Source: Neurospora tetrasperma FGSC 2508 (Eukaryota; Ascomycota; Sordariomycetes; Sordariales; Sordariaceae). From it: DNA of 64,000 nt. The stretch spans positions 2,656,322 through 2,720,321 of the forward strand of contig NW_009799103.1 of NCBI RefSeq assembly GCF_000213175.1, in the 5' to 3' direction. The notes below the pieces were generated by a model. That model had not been told where the DNA came from. It made no database searches and was given only the letters and a program-made list of their open reading frames with translations. How positions within the stretch are numbered: the stretch's first letter is position 1; the number at the start of each line of letters is the position of its first letter. The position numbers and the translations under genes are program-made. Shown here piece after piece: positions 1 to 12,066 of the stretch.

Positions 1-781
1 AAACCTTGGGCACGTAGGGCTCGAGCAGCTGGATGTTGCGAACGTGGTGTCTGAGCTGCTCGTAAGTAGAGGCGATGAAGCCATTGTATTCGAGACAGGC
101 TAGTTCATAGTCCAGACCTTTGTCAGTGGGCCAGTAGGCGGCCCGCATGACTTCAAATTTCTGGCAGAGAGTCAGGAAGGTCTCTAGCTCTTTAGCATGG
201 CTGCTAAGTGCGGCTAGGCGTTGAAAGATATGGGGTGACAGATCTTTCTGTTGAGTACTCGACAGGGCGAAGGAATCGTGAGAAGCTGGATAGAGAGAGG
301 GGAGGGGTTGGGGCATAACGGCCGCCTTAGTTTCGGCCCGCTTGGCATCAGTAGTGGAGGGAAGGGTGCGGGACTTGTCCTGCTTGCGTCTAGGTTTGTA
401 CTTGTAGTTAGGAAAGGCTTTGGCGTTCATCTGCTTATCTATAACGGCAAGAGCTTGGTACTTTGATTTGACCGAGGGAGGCTCGAGAGACCAGCTCCGC
501 GAGAGGATGGTTGATATCATATGCATGGGATGAGATCCCTCTGGAAGTTGGGTACGGTGGGCGTCCCTCCATGCCTTGGCGCGGGCATGATTGGCGGTGA
601 GGTAAAGGACGAAGTGGTTGCAAGGCCTCTTCGGCTTCCCAAGGCCTAACTCTTTGTGCCTTATCTCGACGGACCTGTGGACGTAGGCTTCCATATCCCG
701 GAGCGGGACATGGCCGAGATCCGAATCTTGGCTGAAAGGCTTTGTGAGTAATTCTTCAACGATCTTGGTGTCCCTACCCAT
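1..781 (-). CDS. MATA_HMG-box transcription factor, 3' part cut by window edge
   Basis: Reading down from the ATG at 781-779, the frame is open for 260 codons to the window edge, with no in-frame stop. Residues about 52-135 form an HMG box of the mating-type (MATA_HMG) class: an Arg-Pro-x-Asn entry with FVLYLTANHA, a central ISTILSRSWSLE, and the typical exit FPNYKYKPRRK. Such proteins bind bent DNA in the nucleus and control mating and sexual development (mat a-1, mat A-3, Ste11/fmf-1 types). The visible C-terminal part is helical and unlike anything I recognise. The divergent neighbour is GMP synthase, not APN2 or SLA2, so this is probably not the mating-type locus itself. Which member of the family it is cannot be told, and later introns may lie outside the window. 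Confidence 0.85.
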   Translation of the reverse strand, partial: MGRDTKIVEELLTKPFSQDSDLGHVPLRDMEAYVHRSVEIRHKELGLGKPKRPCNHFVLYLTANHARAKAWRDAHRTQLPEGSHPMHMISTILSRSWSLEPPSVKSKYQALAVIDKQMNAKAFPNYKYKPRRKQDKSRTLPSTTDAKRAETKAAVMPQPLPSLYPASHDSFALSSTQQKDLSPHIFQRLAALSSHAKELETFLTLCQKFEVMRAAYWPTDKGLDYELACLEYNGFIASTYEQLRHHVRNIQLLEPYVPKV

Positions 782-1638
782 TTTGGATGACTGGTGGTGA
801 CTGATGGTGATGGTATGAGTCGCTTTCTGGTGAGTCAGTGTCTGTTGATGTGGTCGTGAGGGCAAGGTTGTGAGGCTGCTTGTTTGAGCTGATGATGTGG
901 ATCGAGACAACAACAACATGGTTACACTGGATCTCGCCGTCTATTTAAGTCAAATGGCTTCGGGTGAACAAGATGCTTCTCCTATAGACAGGCTCTGGAC
1001 AGGACGACGAAGGAAGCACACATTCGCGGAACAGAGAAGTTGAACAAAGACTTGGGCGAGGAAGAGGCTGAAAGAAACCGTAACATTGGCATTGTCCCGC
1101 GGAAGAGCATCCGATGGAGCCGGTGAGCACTCGGTTGAGACATGTCAGTTGTGATAATAAGTAACATGGTCAATGTTCGCTTGATTGATGATGGCATGTG
1201 GCAAACAGACGGACGAAGAGACCTCAAGTGCGGATGAAGTGGAATTAAAGTTGGAACACCTGGGGAATTCCAGGCCGTGGAGCAGCACCCGGACTGCAGT
1301 GACAGATGGGTGGGACCCGACTTTGGCGGGCTTAGGTACTGGGTGGAGTGGGGTATTAATGATTTTGTCTCGTCTGAAGGGGCCTCCATTTATTGGCTGC
1401 AGAGCCTTCTTATCAGCTTATCGGCAGCTGAGTCATCCGAGATCTAGAGTCCCCGTCTACAGGCACTGACTCCTCCCCCACCCGAGCCGCCTGAAACTGG
1501 GTGTGGTTGTTGCAGGGCCCAAAAAAAAATTGAAACCCTCTCTTTTCTCTCTTTCCGTCTTCGTTTTGAGATCCGGCATCCAAAGTTCGAAGTCGCACAT
1601 TCGCATCTTGGTTGTCGATAACCTCCAATTCCAACACC
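782..1638. promoter_or_regulatory. Shared upstream region of divergent HMG and GMP synthase genes
   Basis: This 857-bp gap separates two divergent starts. It holds no convincing coding region. A pyrimidine-rich stretch (about 1540-1565) lies just upstream of the GMP synthase start, as is common in fungal promoters. No specific operator was recognised. Confidence 0.5.
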
Positions 1639-3726
1639 ATGGCTGCCGCTACCCTCGGAGAGGTGCCTACCAAGGCCTTCGATACCATCCTGACCTTGGA
1701 TTTCGGGTGCGTTGGTCCTCCTGCTCTGCGTGCTTGTTGTTGTTACTGCAATATGCAAGGATATATGTGCATGTGTTCATCCAGTGCTAACAAGCCGTTC
1801 CTTTCTCTCATAACAGATCGCAGTACACTCATTTGTAGGTCTCTTCTTTTCTTACATTTCACATTCACTCATGCGGGAGATGAGTTACTAGTATACTCTA
1901 GGGCTCTGTCGTGTCGTGGTTGCTTTTGTTTACTTGTGAACCCTGGACTGCCTTCACCCTCTCAACACCCCCCCTGCAGTCCCCCAAATGTAGACAACAA
2001 CAACAGACATACTAACCCAATGACTCCCAAAGGATCACCCGTCGTATGAGAGAGCTCAACATTCTCTCCGAGATGCTGCCATGCACCACCAAGATTGCCG
2101 ATCTTGACTACAAGCCCAAGGGTGTCATTCTCTCCGGCGGCCCCTACTCCGTGTATGAGGACGGTGCTCCTCACGTCGACCCTGCCGTGTTCGAGCTTGG
2201 TATGCATCACCTCTGACCTGAAAGGTTGCTTGCATCTTGTACTAACACTCTCATTGCTTAGGTGTCCCCATTCTTGGCATTTGCTGTATGTGATATCTCA
2301 TGGTGATTCATGTCACCACGGTCTATCCACCTTCACCTCGAGGCATCGGGGCATCATTGACACTCTCACAGATGGCATGCAGGAGATCGCCTGGCGCGCC
2401 AGCCCCGAGAACGTCATTGCCGGCGTTCACCGCGAGTACGGCCACTCCAACCTGAAGGCCCTCAAGGGCGACGACGCCCACGTCGACCGCCTCTTCGCCG
2501 GTCTCGAGGACTCCATGCGCGTGTGGATGTCGCACGGTGACAAGCTCGGCGCCCTGCCCGAGGGCTTCCACACCGTCGCTGTGTCCGACAACTCCGAGTA
2601 CGCCGCCATTGCGCACAAGACCAAGCCCATCTACGGTCTTCAGTTCCACCCCGAGGTCACCCACTCGCAGAACGGCACCCAGCTGCTCAAGAACTTCGCC
2701 GTCGACATTTGCGGCTGCGCCCAGAACTGGACCATGGCGCGCTTCCTCGACCAGGAAATCGCCCGCATCCGCGACCTCGTCGGCCCCGAGGGCCAAGTCC
2801 TCGGCGCCGTCTCGGGCGGTGTCGACTCCACCGTCGCCGCCAAGCTGATGAAGGAGGCCATCGGCGACCGCTTCTGGGCCGTGCTTGTCAACAACGGCGT
2901 CATGCGCCTGGACGAGTGCGAGCAGGTCGAGCGCGACCTCAAGCAGCACCTGGGCATCAACCTGACCGTCATCGACGCCTCCAAGGACTTCCTCGAGGGC
3001 CTCAAGGGTCTCCACGACCCCGAGCAGAAGCGCAAGTTCATCGGCGGCAAGTTCATTGACGTGTTCGAGGCCGAGGCCCAGAAGATCGAGGAGGCCGCCG
3101 CCAAGTCCGGCAAGGGCACCAAGATCGGCTTCTTCCTGCAGGGTACCCTGTACCCAGACGTCATCGAGTCGCTCTCCTTCAAGGGCCCCTCGGCCACCAT
3201 CAAGACCCACCACAACGTCGGCGGTCTGCCCGAGCGCATGACCAACGGCCAGGGTCTCCAGCTCATCGAGCCGCTCCGCTCCCTGTACAAGGACGAAGTC
3301 CGCGAGCTCGGCCGCACCCTCGGCATCCACGAGGAACTCGTCATGCGCCACCCCTTCCCCGGTCCCGGCATTGCCGTCCGCATTTTGGGCGAGGTGACGG
3401 AGGAGAAGGTGCGCATTGCTCGCCAGGCCGATCACATTTTCATTTCCGAGATCCGCAAGGCCGGCCTGTACGACCAGATTTCGCAGGCGTACGCCGCAGT
3501 TGATCCTAGCCGTGCTGTGGGTGTCATGGGCGACAAGCGCGTCTACGGCTACATTATCATTCTGCGCGCGGTGACGACCACGGACTTCATGACGGCTGAG
3601 GCCTTCAACTTCCCGTGGGACTTCCTCCAGCGCGTCATGAACAGGATCGTCAACGAGGTCAATGGTGTGTGCAGAGTCACTTATGACATTACCAGCAAGC
3701 CTCCTGGCACTATTGAGCTTGAGTAA
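1639..3726 (+). CDS. GUA1: GMP synthase (glutamine-hydrolysing)
   Basis: Cytosolic enzyme that converts XMP, ATP and glutamine to GMP, the last step of guanine nucleotide synthesis. Proposed exons 1639-1706, 1817-1834, 2033-2199, 2262-2285 and 2372-3726 join to 543 aa, the usual fungal length. The joins recreate the N-terminal class I amidotransferase: LDFGSQYTHLITRR, the oxyanion region ILSGGPYSV, and the catalytic Cys in GICYGMQ, which is split by intron 4. His/Glu sit in [10 protein letters not shown]. The ATP pyrophosphatase P-loop SGGVDST follows, then the C-terminal dimerisation domain ending in PPGTIELE. Exon 2 is only 18 nt. The introns carry good donors and CTAAC branch sites. The start at 1639 has an ACCATGG context. 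Confidence 0.97.
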
Positions 3727-4116
3727 GCGGGTCTTTGGTCTAGCGGGAAGGTTGGAAAAGTAAAACGTCTGCAAGGAAAGAAATGAATGAAGATACCATG
3801 AGTAACAGATGGGGAATGAAATAGATTTGACGTGTTCATGCCATGTGTGTTGTGTCAATTGCTATATTTGAGTGATGGAGATCATATGTGCTTGTTTATT
3901 CCTACTCGAAGCTACTCATAGTACCTCTCTAACCGGCGCACTTCTATTCACATAACTCTCGAACCATCATGAAGCCAAGCCCATTAACAAAAGCACAGAA
4001 ACATAGATACATAAGACCACAAATTCCCAACGCCACTTGACTTCCCATCAACCCTCTCACTATGTAGTGAAGAAAAATTTACCTCTATGTACTTGCCGAC
4101 CTATGTATCAATTCTC
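3727..4116. other. Convergent 3' intergenic spacer
   Basis: This 390-bp spacer lies between the stop of GMP synthase (+) and the stop of the OTU-like gene (-). It is AT-richer than the flanking coding DNA and presumably holds both 3' ends. No gene seen. Confidence 0.6.
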
Positions 4117-7100
4117 TCACCAAAAACTTTCATCAACCATAAAATCCGCATCATCATCCCCCAACTCCTCAATCCTCAAACTCCCATCAATGACATCTTC
4201 CCCGTCCCCCTGACCCTGCACCTCCACTTTTATCTCTCCATTATTCCCACTCCCCATCCCGGTCTCCTCCCCATATAAATCCTCATCCACCTCCGCCACA
4301 TCCGACAACCACGGCTTCCTCGCCACTTTCCCTCCACCACCTCTTCCCTCCACCTTCTTTCCCACCCTCGAAAGACTTCTCGAGCTTGAACTTGAGCCTG
4401 AACTTACGGGCTTCCTCACAGGTGATATGCTTTCAGAAGAACTATCCGTAGTAGTAGAGACAAGGGACCCAAACCCGGATTTCGCAAACGCGCTTCCTCC
4501 TCCTTGAAGCGCCAGTGCCATTGGGTTGATATTCGCGTTTGCACTAGACACTTTTTCCAAGTTTTGGTCCATGATTTCTGACATGGATGGTTTGTTGGAA
4601 GTTGAGCTGGAGCTGGACGACGATCTTGCCCTTCCGCCTATTCGCCTGCCGGTGGTTCGTGTAGGGGATCCGGAACCGGAACCGGAACCAGCGCGAGGAC
4701 GACCAGCGCCGGAACCAGAACCAGAACCAGAACGGGGTCGAGTACTGGAACTAGAGCCAGAGCCAAAGCCAAAGAGAGAGTTACTAGAGCGTGAGGAAGC
4801 TGGACTAGGGCCGGAGCTGGAGCCTGGGCTAGGACCTGCTGGGACTGAGGGACCGCCGCGTGGTTGGGGATTAAATGTTGGGTTGAGCGTGTTGCCGGGG
4901 TTGTTGGGCTTGGAGCCGACGTTGGGGTTAAAGTTGCTGTGCCTCGTAGCTGTGTTGGGGTCGAATCTCTGCATAGGCTTTGCTGGCTGTTTACCTGGCG
5001 CGGTGGGTTTGTTGTGGCTGGCGTTGGAGGCAAGGTTAGAACTGGAGCCTCTGGCTGGTTTGATAGGCCTGAGATCGAGTCTAGGAGCCGTGGAGCTAGA
5101 AGCGGCATTTGAAGTAGAAGAAGAGAAAGTCGTACGCTTTGGATCAAGCTTTGTTGTGTTCGTGGAAGGTGCAGGTCCAAAGGGGTCATCGCCTGCGGGA
5201 GTCGAAGAGTTGGGAGGTGTAGCCGGCCGCAACTTGAGAGTGGGAGGTGGAGGTCTAGCCAGTACCAGAGCCATGGGATTGTCATCGATGATAGTGTCAT
5301 TCTCGAGGTGAGACCGTCTTGTTTCCTCGCGCATGTGGCTCGAATTCCCAGGACCTACACTAGGGGCTCTGGAGAGGGATGTGCGACGCTGTCGTCCGGT
5401 GCCAGATGCAGCAGTTGAACTAGATCCGGCACGAGAGACGGAGCGCCGACGACCACTGGAGCCCGAGGCAGAACCTGCGCGAGACCTTCCTCGTTCTTGC
5501 TTCTCCCCGTCCCGTTTCTGCTTCTCCTTCTCCGCATCCCGTTTCTGCTTTTCGTACTGCTCCCTTCTCTTTCTCTGTGCCTCTTGCAGCTGCTTGTCCA
5601 TCTTATTATTTCCCTTGTCGTCGGCTCCCTTTTCCCTGGCCTCGCGCGGCTTCTCCTCCGGCTTCGTCTTGTCAACCTTTTTCTCCGCTTGCTTCTCCTC
5701 TGTACGGCTGTGTTGAGGTTTCCTTGATTTTATAAACAGGTCTGCATAGTTCTCCTTGTTCGTCACGTCCTTGACCTTCAGCCTCGCTTCCTCCATGTAT
5801 CTCTCGCGTTCCCGTCGTTTTTCAGTCTCCTGATCAACCAACATGTCCATATCCCCATCTGCGTCCATGTCTATATCCGGGCCCATATCCATCGGAACTG
5901 TCCCGTCTGGCGGTGGTCCAGGCGCAAATGAGTCTATCCCCATCATGTCCAGAGTACTCATGTCGGGCTCATCCAGATTCATCTCATTCTCTCCCCTCAC
6001 CCGCCCCGTCATCTCAACCTCCATGGTTCTACTATCAAACGTAGACCAAAACTGCTCCCTGAAATACCGAGCCTCCCACTCTCTACGGTGCGCCAACAAT
6101 CTATCCTGCTGCTCCAGCCGGTCTTTAAATCTCCGTTTCGCCTCCTTTGTTTCCCGCTCGACCCTCTTTTCCTCCTCCCTCTGCTGATGTTTTTCCTCCA
6201 ACAACTGCACCAGCTGGGCATTACTCCACTTCTTCTCGTTTCCCAGACCCTGGCACTGACCTGCTTCTGCACAAGCCGACATAGACAACTTGGCCCACTG
6301 CGCCAGGTCGGCCAGCAAGACGGGATCGTACCGACTGAGCATCATCTCGAGGGTGTAGATAATCCCCGGGTGCACACCGCTGTGCATAGGGGCGGTGATA
6401 CCCTTGGTCCATTTGCAATGTCCCTTTTCTAGCTCGTCGAGCAGTTGAGCAGCGCTTTTGCCTGCTTTATTCTCGACTTTCATCTCGTACGAGTAGAACT
6501 CCAGGAGCAACCGGAAGTCATAGCGGGTGAGTAAGGTCACCACGGCAGCGACGTCGGCTGTTGGGCCGAGAAGACTACGAATGGCGAGAGCAGGGTTCTT
6601 GGCCTGTTCGAATCGCTGGTTACCCAGTTTCAGAGCGTCTAGGACTTGGTGGACTGGTTTCACAATGTTCTCGGGTTGGATGAGCCAGGCGTAGAAGCCG
6701 TCGAGCAGTTGGCGGTCGTGATGGGGGAAGTAGGTGTACAGTTTGGTGAGATCGGGCGGCGGTCGAGAGGAGAGGGCAGTAAGGCCGAATGGCCCTCGAG
6801 ATATCAGAGCTGTGGACGTTGTTTGGCCTTGGGTTATCTCTGCTTCGTCTAATTCGCCGCACAATGCTTCAAAGGCCTTACCCACCGGGGGTATGACGAC
6901 TGGACAATTGGGTATTGGAAGAGGTCTAGGTGGTCGTAGAACCCTTGGACTCGGCAATCTGTAATTTCTATTTTCTGGTTAAGCAGTGTTATCAGTGGTA
7001 GTCGCAGCCGTAGTTGCAATAGATAGGGGTGCATACCGAGGAATGTGTTTAACCGGAGTAGTAGCCTTGGGTGCAGGCGTTGGCGTTGGCGATCTAGGCT

Positions 7101-8748
7101 TCATCGCTTCTGCATTATGCGTCTGAGTCGCTGTCTTTTCAACCTTGGCGTGCTTTGGACTTGGGGGTTTAGGGTCATCATCATCGTCATCGATAACTAT
7201 ATATTTGCGCTTTGGCCTAGCTGGCGGTAAATCTGGGGGATCATACCCAACCACTCTGTAAATGTGGCTTTCCGTCACCGAATCTTGATGAGGACCTCGA
7301 GGAAGCAATAGTGAAGATGGAATCGAGTTCAATGGTGCCCGCCAGTGGTGAGATAAGCCGTCAACCGGTCTGTTGTGTTCTGCCGTTTGGAGCTTGTACA
7401 TCTTTGTTGCTGCCAGCGTGGGTCGTGGTAGACGAAACTCGTAAGATAAATAGTTGTTCGGAAGCATGGGTCGATAGTGATTTCCGTGCTATAGTTGGTC
7501 ACAGCAGTGTCAGCTCGCGTTTCTCAAAGGTCCCATTGTTTGGAGGGAACATGAAGGTGTGAGTGGACGTACAGCATAGCAAAGAAATACGTGTCGACTG
7601 TTGTAGGCCCCAAAAGTCTTCATGTCGTAGACCTTGTTGATGAACTGAACATTCATATTCGAGTCGTACTTGTAAAGCACGAGAAAAATTTTGTAGAGAT
7701 CAGCAGTCAAATAGCACGGGTCGTGGTTCACCCAAAGGCCCGGAATGTGCAGTGCCTCCCAGAGATTGAAGTCTCCCTGTATCTCTGTACCTTGATATTG
7801 TATGCCTTCTGCCTTGGTGCTGAACTTGGTCTCCATCAGTCTCTTATAGAAATCGTGGCGAGGATGATGAGGGTTGTTGAGGATGCTCTCGAGATACCAG
7901 AGGTGTTCCGCTTTGACGAGTAGCCAGAAGCTGGCACTGCCGTAGATCAGCAGCGCGACAGAAGTCCAGTAACAGTGCCCATCTTCCAAGTGTTTGCCAT
8001 CCCTGTCCTCCGAGTGCCACTGATTTGGATGCATCACAAAGACCACCTTTTCGACCATGGGGAAGCCCTTGTAGAGGACAGCGGGGGGATTTGGTTTGTT
8101 TTTAAAATATCGCTTGTGGTTTTTGAAAAATCCCGACCAATCGAAATCTCCGAGCATAGTCGCCAGGTCTGGATCGGAAATTGGATTTGCAAGATTGGAC
8201 TTGGAATACCGGTCGGTAAATTTGGTAGTTGCAGCTAGTTTGTATCTGCCAAAGTGGTCATCGATGGACCTTTTATATCCGAGTCGCTTTCTAATCGCTG
8301 TAAAGTCGTGGGTTGAGGTTAGTCTAACCGGTTCGCCATCCCCTCGCGTACGCTTAGTTGACGTTGTCGGAATATCTTCGCCCCCAGGAACAACAGCCGT
8401 CTTCTTGAACGGAAGCGGCTTGAATTTAATACTTCTGCCCTCTCCATCGTCGTCAACAACTGTGGCAACCTCAGCCTCCTTGAAAGCCTCCGGGCGCTCC
8501 CAAATCTCGACCGTTACAACCGGGGCAGCAGCGTTTATCGGATCAACAATCGGGTTTTCCTGTCGGATCGTTTCGAGTTCTTCGTAGTAGATGATTTTCG
8601 GAAGTTCTCTGCGATAGTGTTCATTTGCCGGTTTGAAATACAATTCCTCTATTCTCCTGCCGGAGATAGCGGATGACCGGGAGGTGGCAGGTCTCAGCGC
8701 GCCGGAGTCGGACTGCTGCGACCCTTCAGCGGACTGTTTTGGCGGCAT
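4117..8748 (-). CDS. Large protein with OTU-like cysteine protease signature
   Basis: Three exons (8748-7573, 7488-7037, 6958-4117) join in frame to 1,489 aa. The third exon has no ATG of its own near its 5' end (its open frame begins at TTG), and the stop at 6979-6981 falls inside intron 2, which supports one gene. Residues about 230-400 look like an OTU fold: an Asp-Gly-His-Cys motif (D256, C259) followed by YWTSVALLIYG, a Trp-containing helix, and HGNHY (H396) created exactly by the exon 1/2 junction. In OTU deubiquitinases the Cys and His form the catalytic pair. Downstream come an acidic IDDDDDD patch, a helical domain (about 560-760), a charged coiled coil and a long Ser/Pro-rich tail. 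The first 230 residues are unassigned. Ubiquitin cleavage is an inference; the fold could also belong to a related C65-type peptidase. Confidence 0.72.
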
Positions 8749-9804
8749 AATTTGGATTCGGATTGCGCCTGACGAGGTCAGTATGAACGTATGCTACAGG
8801 AGAATTGAGGGTAAAAGTTCGAAAAGGCAGTTTCACCCAAGAAGCAGGCTGTTCACCGAACGTGGTGTGGTTGCGACGTTTTGTTCCTAAGTATCGGGAA
8901 GTTGACTGGAGCGACCGACGGCTCCCCCGCGTTGTTCACCATCCCATCTTCTTGGTAGGTGTGTTCCATTGTTCGTCCAGGTCCATGACAAACAAAGATG
9001 GCGGCCGTTGTCTTTGACATTGCTGCTGAACCTTGTGGCTTTGGTGATGGCAGTGGTCGTAAAAGTGGTGGCTATTGTTTAAATGGGGGCGCCTGGCCCT
9101 CTTCTTCCGGATTTGGCATTTCGGTGGCTGGAGGTATCGTCGAGTAACTTTAACAATAGAAAGTGTGCAACAAAGTAAGCGAGTGGATGGTAAAGCGATT
9201 CTTTATTTATTTCAGTCTTGGGAAACAAAGGCGAGTGCCTTGGATGTCGAGGTGGAAAAGAACAAGAACTCGAAAATGAGTGGATCACAGGTGGGGTTCG
9301 AGTCGGCGACAGGTACATAGCATGCGCTCCTGTCATTGGTCCATGTCTACATCACATCGCCCAAAAGGGAAAGTGCGGATATGCTTGAAATCTCCTCCTT
9401 CAGGTCAACATGTGAATATCGTCTATCCACATCGCACATAGCTTGAGGGTACTAGAACGCCAATGGATTGTATTCTTGATACGCTATCATGTGAGGGAAA
9501 AGGTACAGAATCTGGAAAAACAAACGTCCTTGATGCCTTGTATACAGCGAGACCAGTCTTCGCTTTCCGTCATGGACAAAGTCCCGTCTTTTCACCTCCA
9601 ACGGACCAAGACATCATCAACCCCAGCCCATTGTCAACATCCCAGGTTTGACGTCTCAAAGAACAGAAAAGAAAAAAAAAAACATCATACTTCGCTGGAT
9701 ATGCATTGCCAACCATTGACTCCCTCCATGTCCCCCCTCGTAAACATCCCCCAGCACGCATGGGAGGAGGTGTTTTCCAGAGCTATAGCTCCGAAGCACA
9801 CCGT
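8749..9804. other. Intergenic, upstream of OTU-like gene
   Basis: About 1.06 kb between the start of the OTU-like gene and the stop of the zinc-finger gene, both on the minus strand. The short frames here look random. It presumably holds the promoter of the former and the 3' end of the latter. Confidence 0.5.
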
Positions 9805-12066
9805 TCAGACAACCGGACCCTTGCCCTCGTGCCACCAGTCCAGGTGTTTCTGTAGTTCTTCGGCATTTGGAAACGGGAAATCTGTACATCCTTCAAAGGG
9901 ACAAAGAGAGCAGCCCTCGGGTATGCCCATGTCCAGCTTATCATGCTCAGCAGCAACGTGCCGCTTCATTGCATATTTCCCCATACACGGCTCCCCACAA
10001 TATTCAAAAGGACACAGGACCACCTCTGCCAACTCTGCGTCGGATATATCGTGTTGAATCTTCAGATGCTGCCGTATCGCTTCCACGTTGTGGGGAATGA
10101 AAGTCTCACAGTCTCGGTGGCCAAAACTCTGCTCACAATACACCCCAACTGGCGAGTTACGTCTTTCGGTCCGAGGGCTGGCCGAACACAACCAGGCTAT
10201 ATGCTCAGATCGTAGCACATTGCTAGAAAGCACTACACCACAGGCTGGGCATCTGAACTCGGTAGACGCAGAGTTGACGGATGCTTGCTTCTGTGGCTGG
10301 GCTTGTCCTCCCTCTAGTGTGCTCTCCTGGGCTTGTGTGCCTGCTTGGTTGGTACCAGCATTTGAAGACTCAGAGAGTGGGACCGACTCTATCTCTTGAT
10401 GTTGCAATTCTCGGCTGGGATGCTGCTCAGGCTCGTCTTCCGGACCGTTGTTTGCTCCATCACTATCTGATACAAGTCGTTCATCTTCTTCTCCATTACG
10501 AAGCCTGTCCGAATTTTCGGGCTGTGACACGGGAGCCACTTGTGCCCCTTGAGTGATGGCTTGACGTCTCTCGTGGCTCTTCACGTGTCTTCTTAGCTCC
10601 TCCAACGAATAAACTCTTCTTGAGCAGTGTCGGAAGGGACACATATAGCCCATCCTGTCAGGTGCTTCTGGTACCCATAGAGGATCGCAATCAAAAGACA
10701 CGTAGTCGTGCCTCGAAATCATGTGCATCCATACTGTATCCCTTGGTAGTGGATCTTGGATTTCTGTACAGCCCTCTTCCGGACACACACAGGGAGCATC
10801 TGAGCGAACTGCATCAGCAACATAGTGATACTTTGTGGTGTGAATGGACAAGCTCCTCGATCCCATGCAGGGTTTAGCGATGCACCAGCGGCATGCAAAT
10901 AGTACCTTGGTCACATTCACCAAAACTCGCCTCTGACTGGGGTGCTCCACCTGGAAATGACGCCGCAAATGAACCTTACATCCGTAGGCTGCATCACATA
11001 TCCCACATTTCCACTTTAGGTGGTTTGCTAGCCGATTTTTTCTTGTGAAATCCTTGCCGCATTTTACACAATACCAGAGTCTAGGCCTAGACTGAGGAAT
11101 GGTGCTATCCAAGCCGGCATTTGTCGCTCCGGTTTGGTGGCCTTGAGTATCCTGTTCGGTTGCGTCGACTTTTTCTTCAGCCCTAGAAGCCTTGTCGTCG
11201 TGTTGACCTCCCACGTCAGATGGCTCCGTAGGTAAGCCTTCTCCAGCAGTTCCATTATTGCTTGGACAGTTGAGTTGACCTTCCTAGGCCATAGAGGTAG
11301 TGTTCTGCACCTGACCATAATCATCATTTCCTGCCACGTGTCTTTCCTGGGAATCGTTATGTTTTGGTTCCAGATCATGGCCACGTCCGTTACCGTAAGA
11401 GGCATCGTATCCTTGGTTGCTGTACAATGGGGCCTTCCCCTCGGCAGTTGGTGTCCAAGGCTGCTGGTATTCAAGGCTTGGATGCTGTCCGATATTGCCA
11501 TGTTGCTGTTGCGCTTCGGACTTTGCACGAAATAAGAACGAACTGGAATCTAGCGACTGTGACTGAGGAACGAATGTTTCGGGCGATACCTGCTCATGAT
11601 GAAAGTGTGGGTTCTGGCCATCCCCCGCGATTTGTCCGGTACCCATTCCTGCTCCAGCCCCTGACGGATGGATGTCCCCAAATTTCACATCTGATTGTGC
11701 CGGTGACTGGTGAGCTGCCTGGGAAACGCCACCCGTAAGCCAAATGCTGTTGCTAGAAGTTGTTCCATCAATCAGGCTACCCATTCCGGTGCCACTGACT
11801 ACCATACCGGAGCGATCCTGGTTCGGAAAAGTCAAAGACGTATCGGCTGTGGGTTGCGTTTGGACTCCTGATTGACTCGGCCATCCGCCAAACGACGAAC
11901 TGGTTGGATCATCATGACTAGTCGTAAAGGGCCGTTCAAGAACCAGGAAGTTCGGATCCTGGTGATTGTAGTTCCCGAAGAATGGTGGTGCTTTCTTTCC
12001 ATCTCTGTTCCTTTGCTGCTGGCCGGATGAAGACCCCGCTGGGTCATGGCTCGGATGCTGAGACAT
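9805..12066 (-). CDS. C2H2 zinc-finger protein, interrupted by in-frame TAG
   Basis: Two frames in the same phase are separated by one TAG (11284-11286). The upstream part begins at ATG 12066 (260 codons, Gln/Ser/Gly-rich and disordered). The downstream part runs to 9805 and carries about seven C2H2-like fingers, among them CVKCGKDFTRKNRLANH, CPFRHCSRRVYSLEELRRH, CPFEYCGEPC and CPFEGCTDFPFPNAEELQKH. The downstream frame has no ATG before its first fingers, so it needs the upstream part. Either an intron removes the TAG, or the stop is read through, or the gene carries a nonsense change (CAG to TAG). I found no convincing intron: candidate junctions such as the donor near 11436 with an AAG acceptor are weak. 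A DNA-binding nuclear role is likely; no target can be inferred. Confidence 0.7.

Noticed and set aside
1-3726. Mating-type locus
   Set aside because: Only one HMG gene is visible, with no alpha-box gene and no APN2/SLA2; the neighbour is GMP synthase.
2323-3858. 511-codon antisense frame over GMP synthase
   Set aside because: It mirrors the high-GC codon pattern of GMP synthase, its protein is low-complexity Leu/Gly/Asp/Val, and the sense strand has a perfect enzyme.
9290-9320. GGTTCGAGTC as a tRNA T-arm
   Set aside because: No pairing acceptor, D or anticodon arms can be drawn around it.
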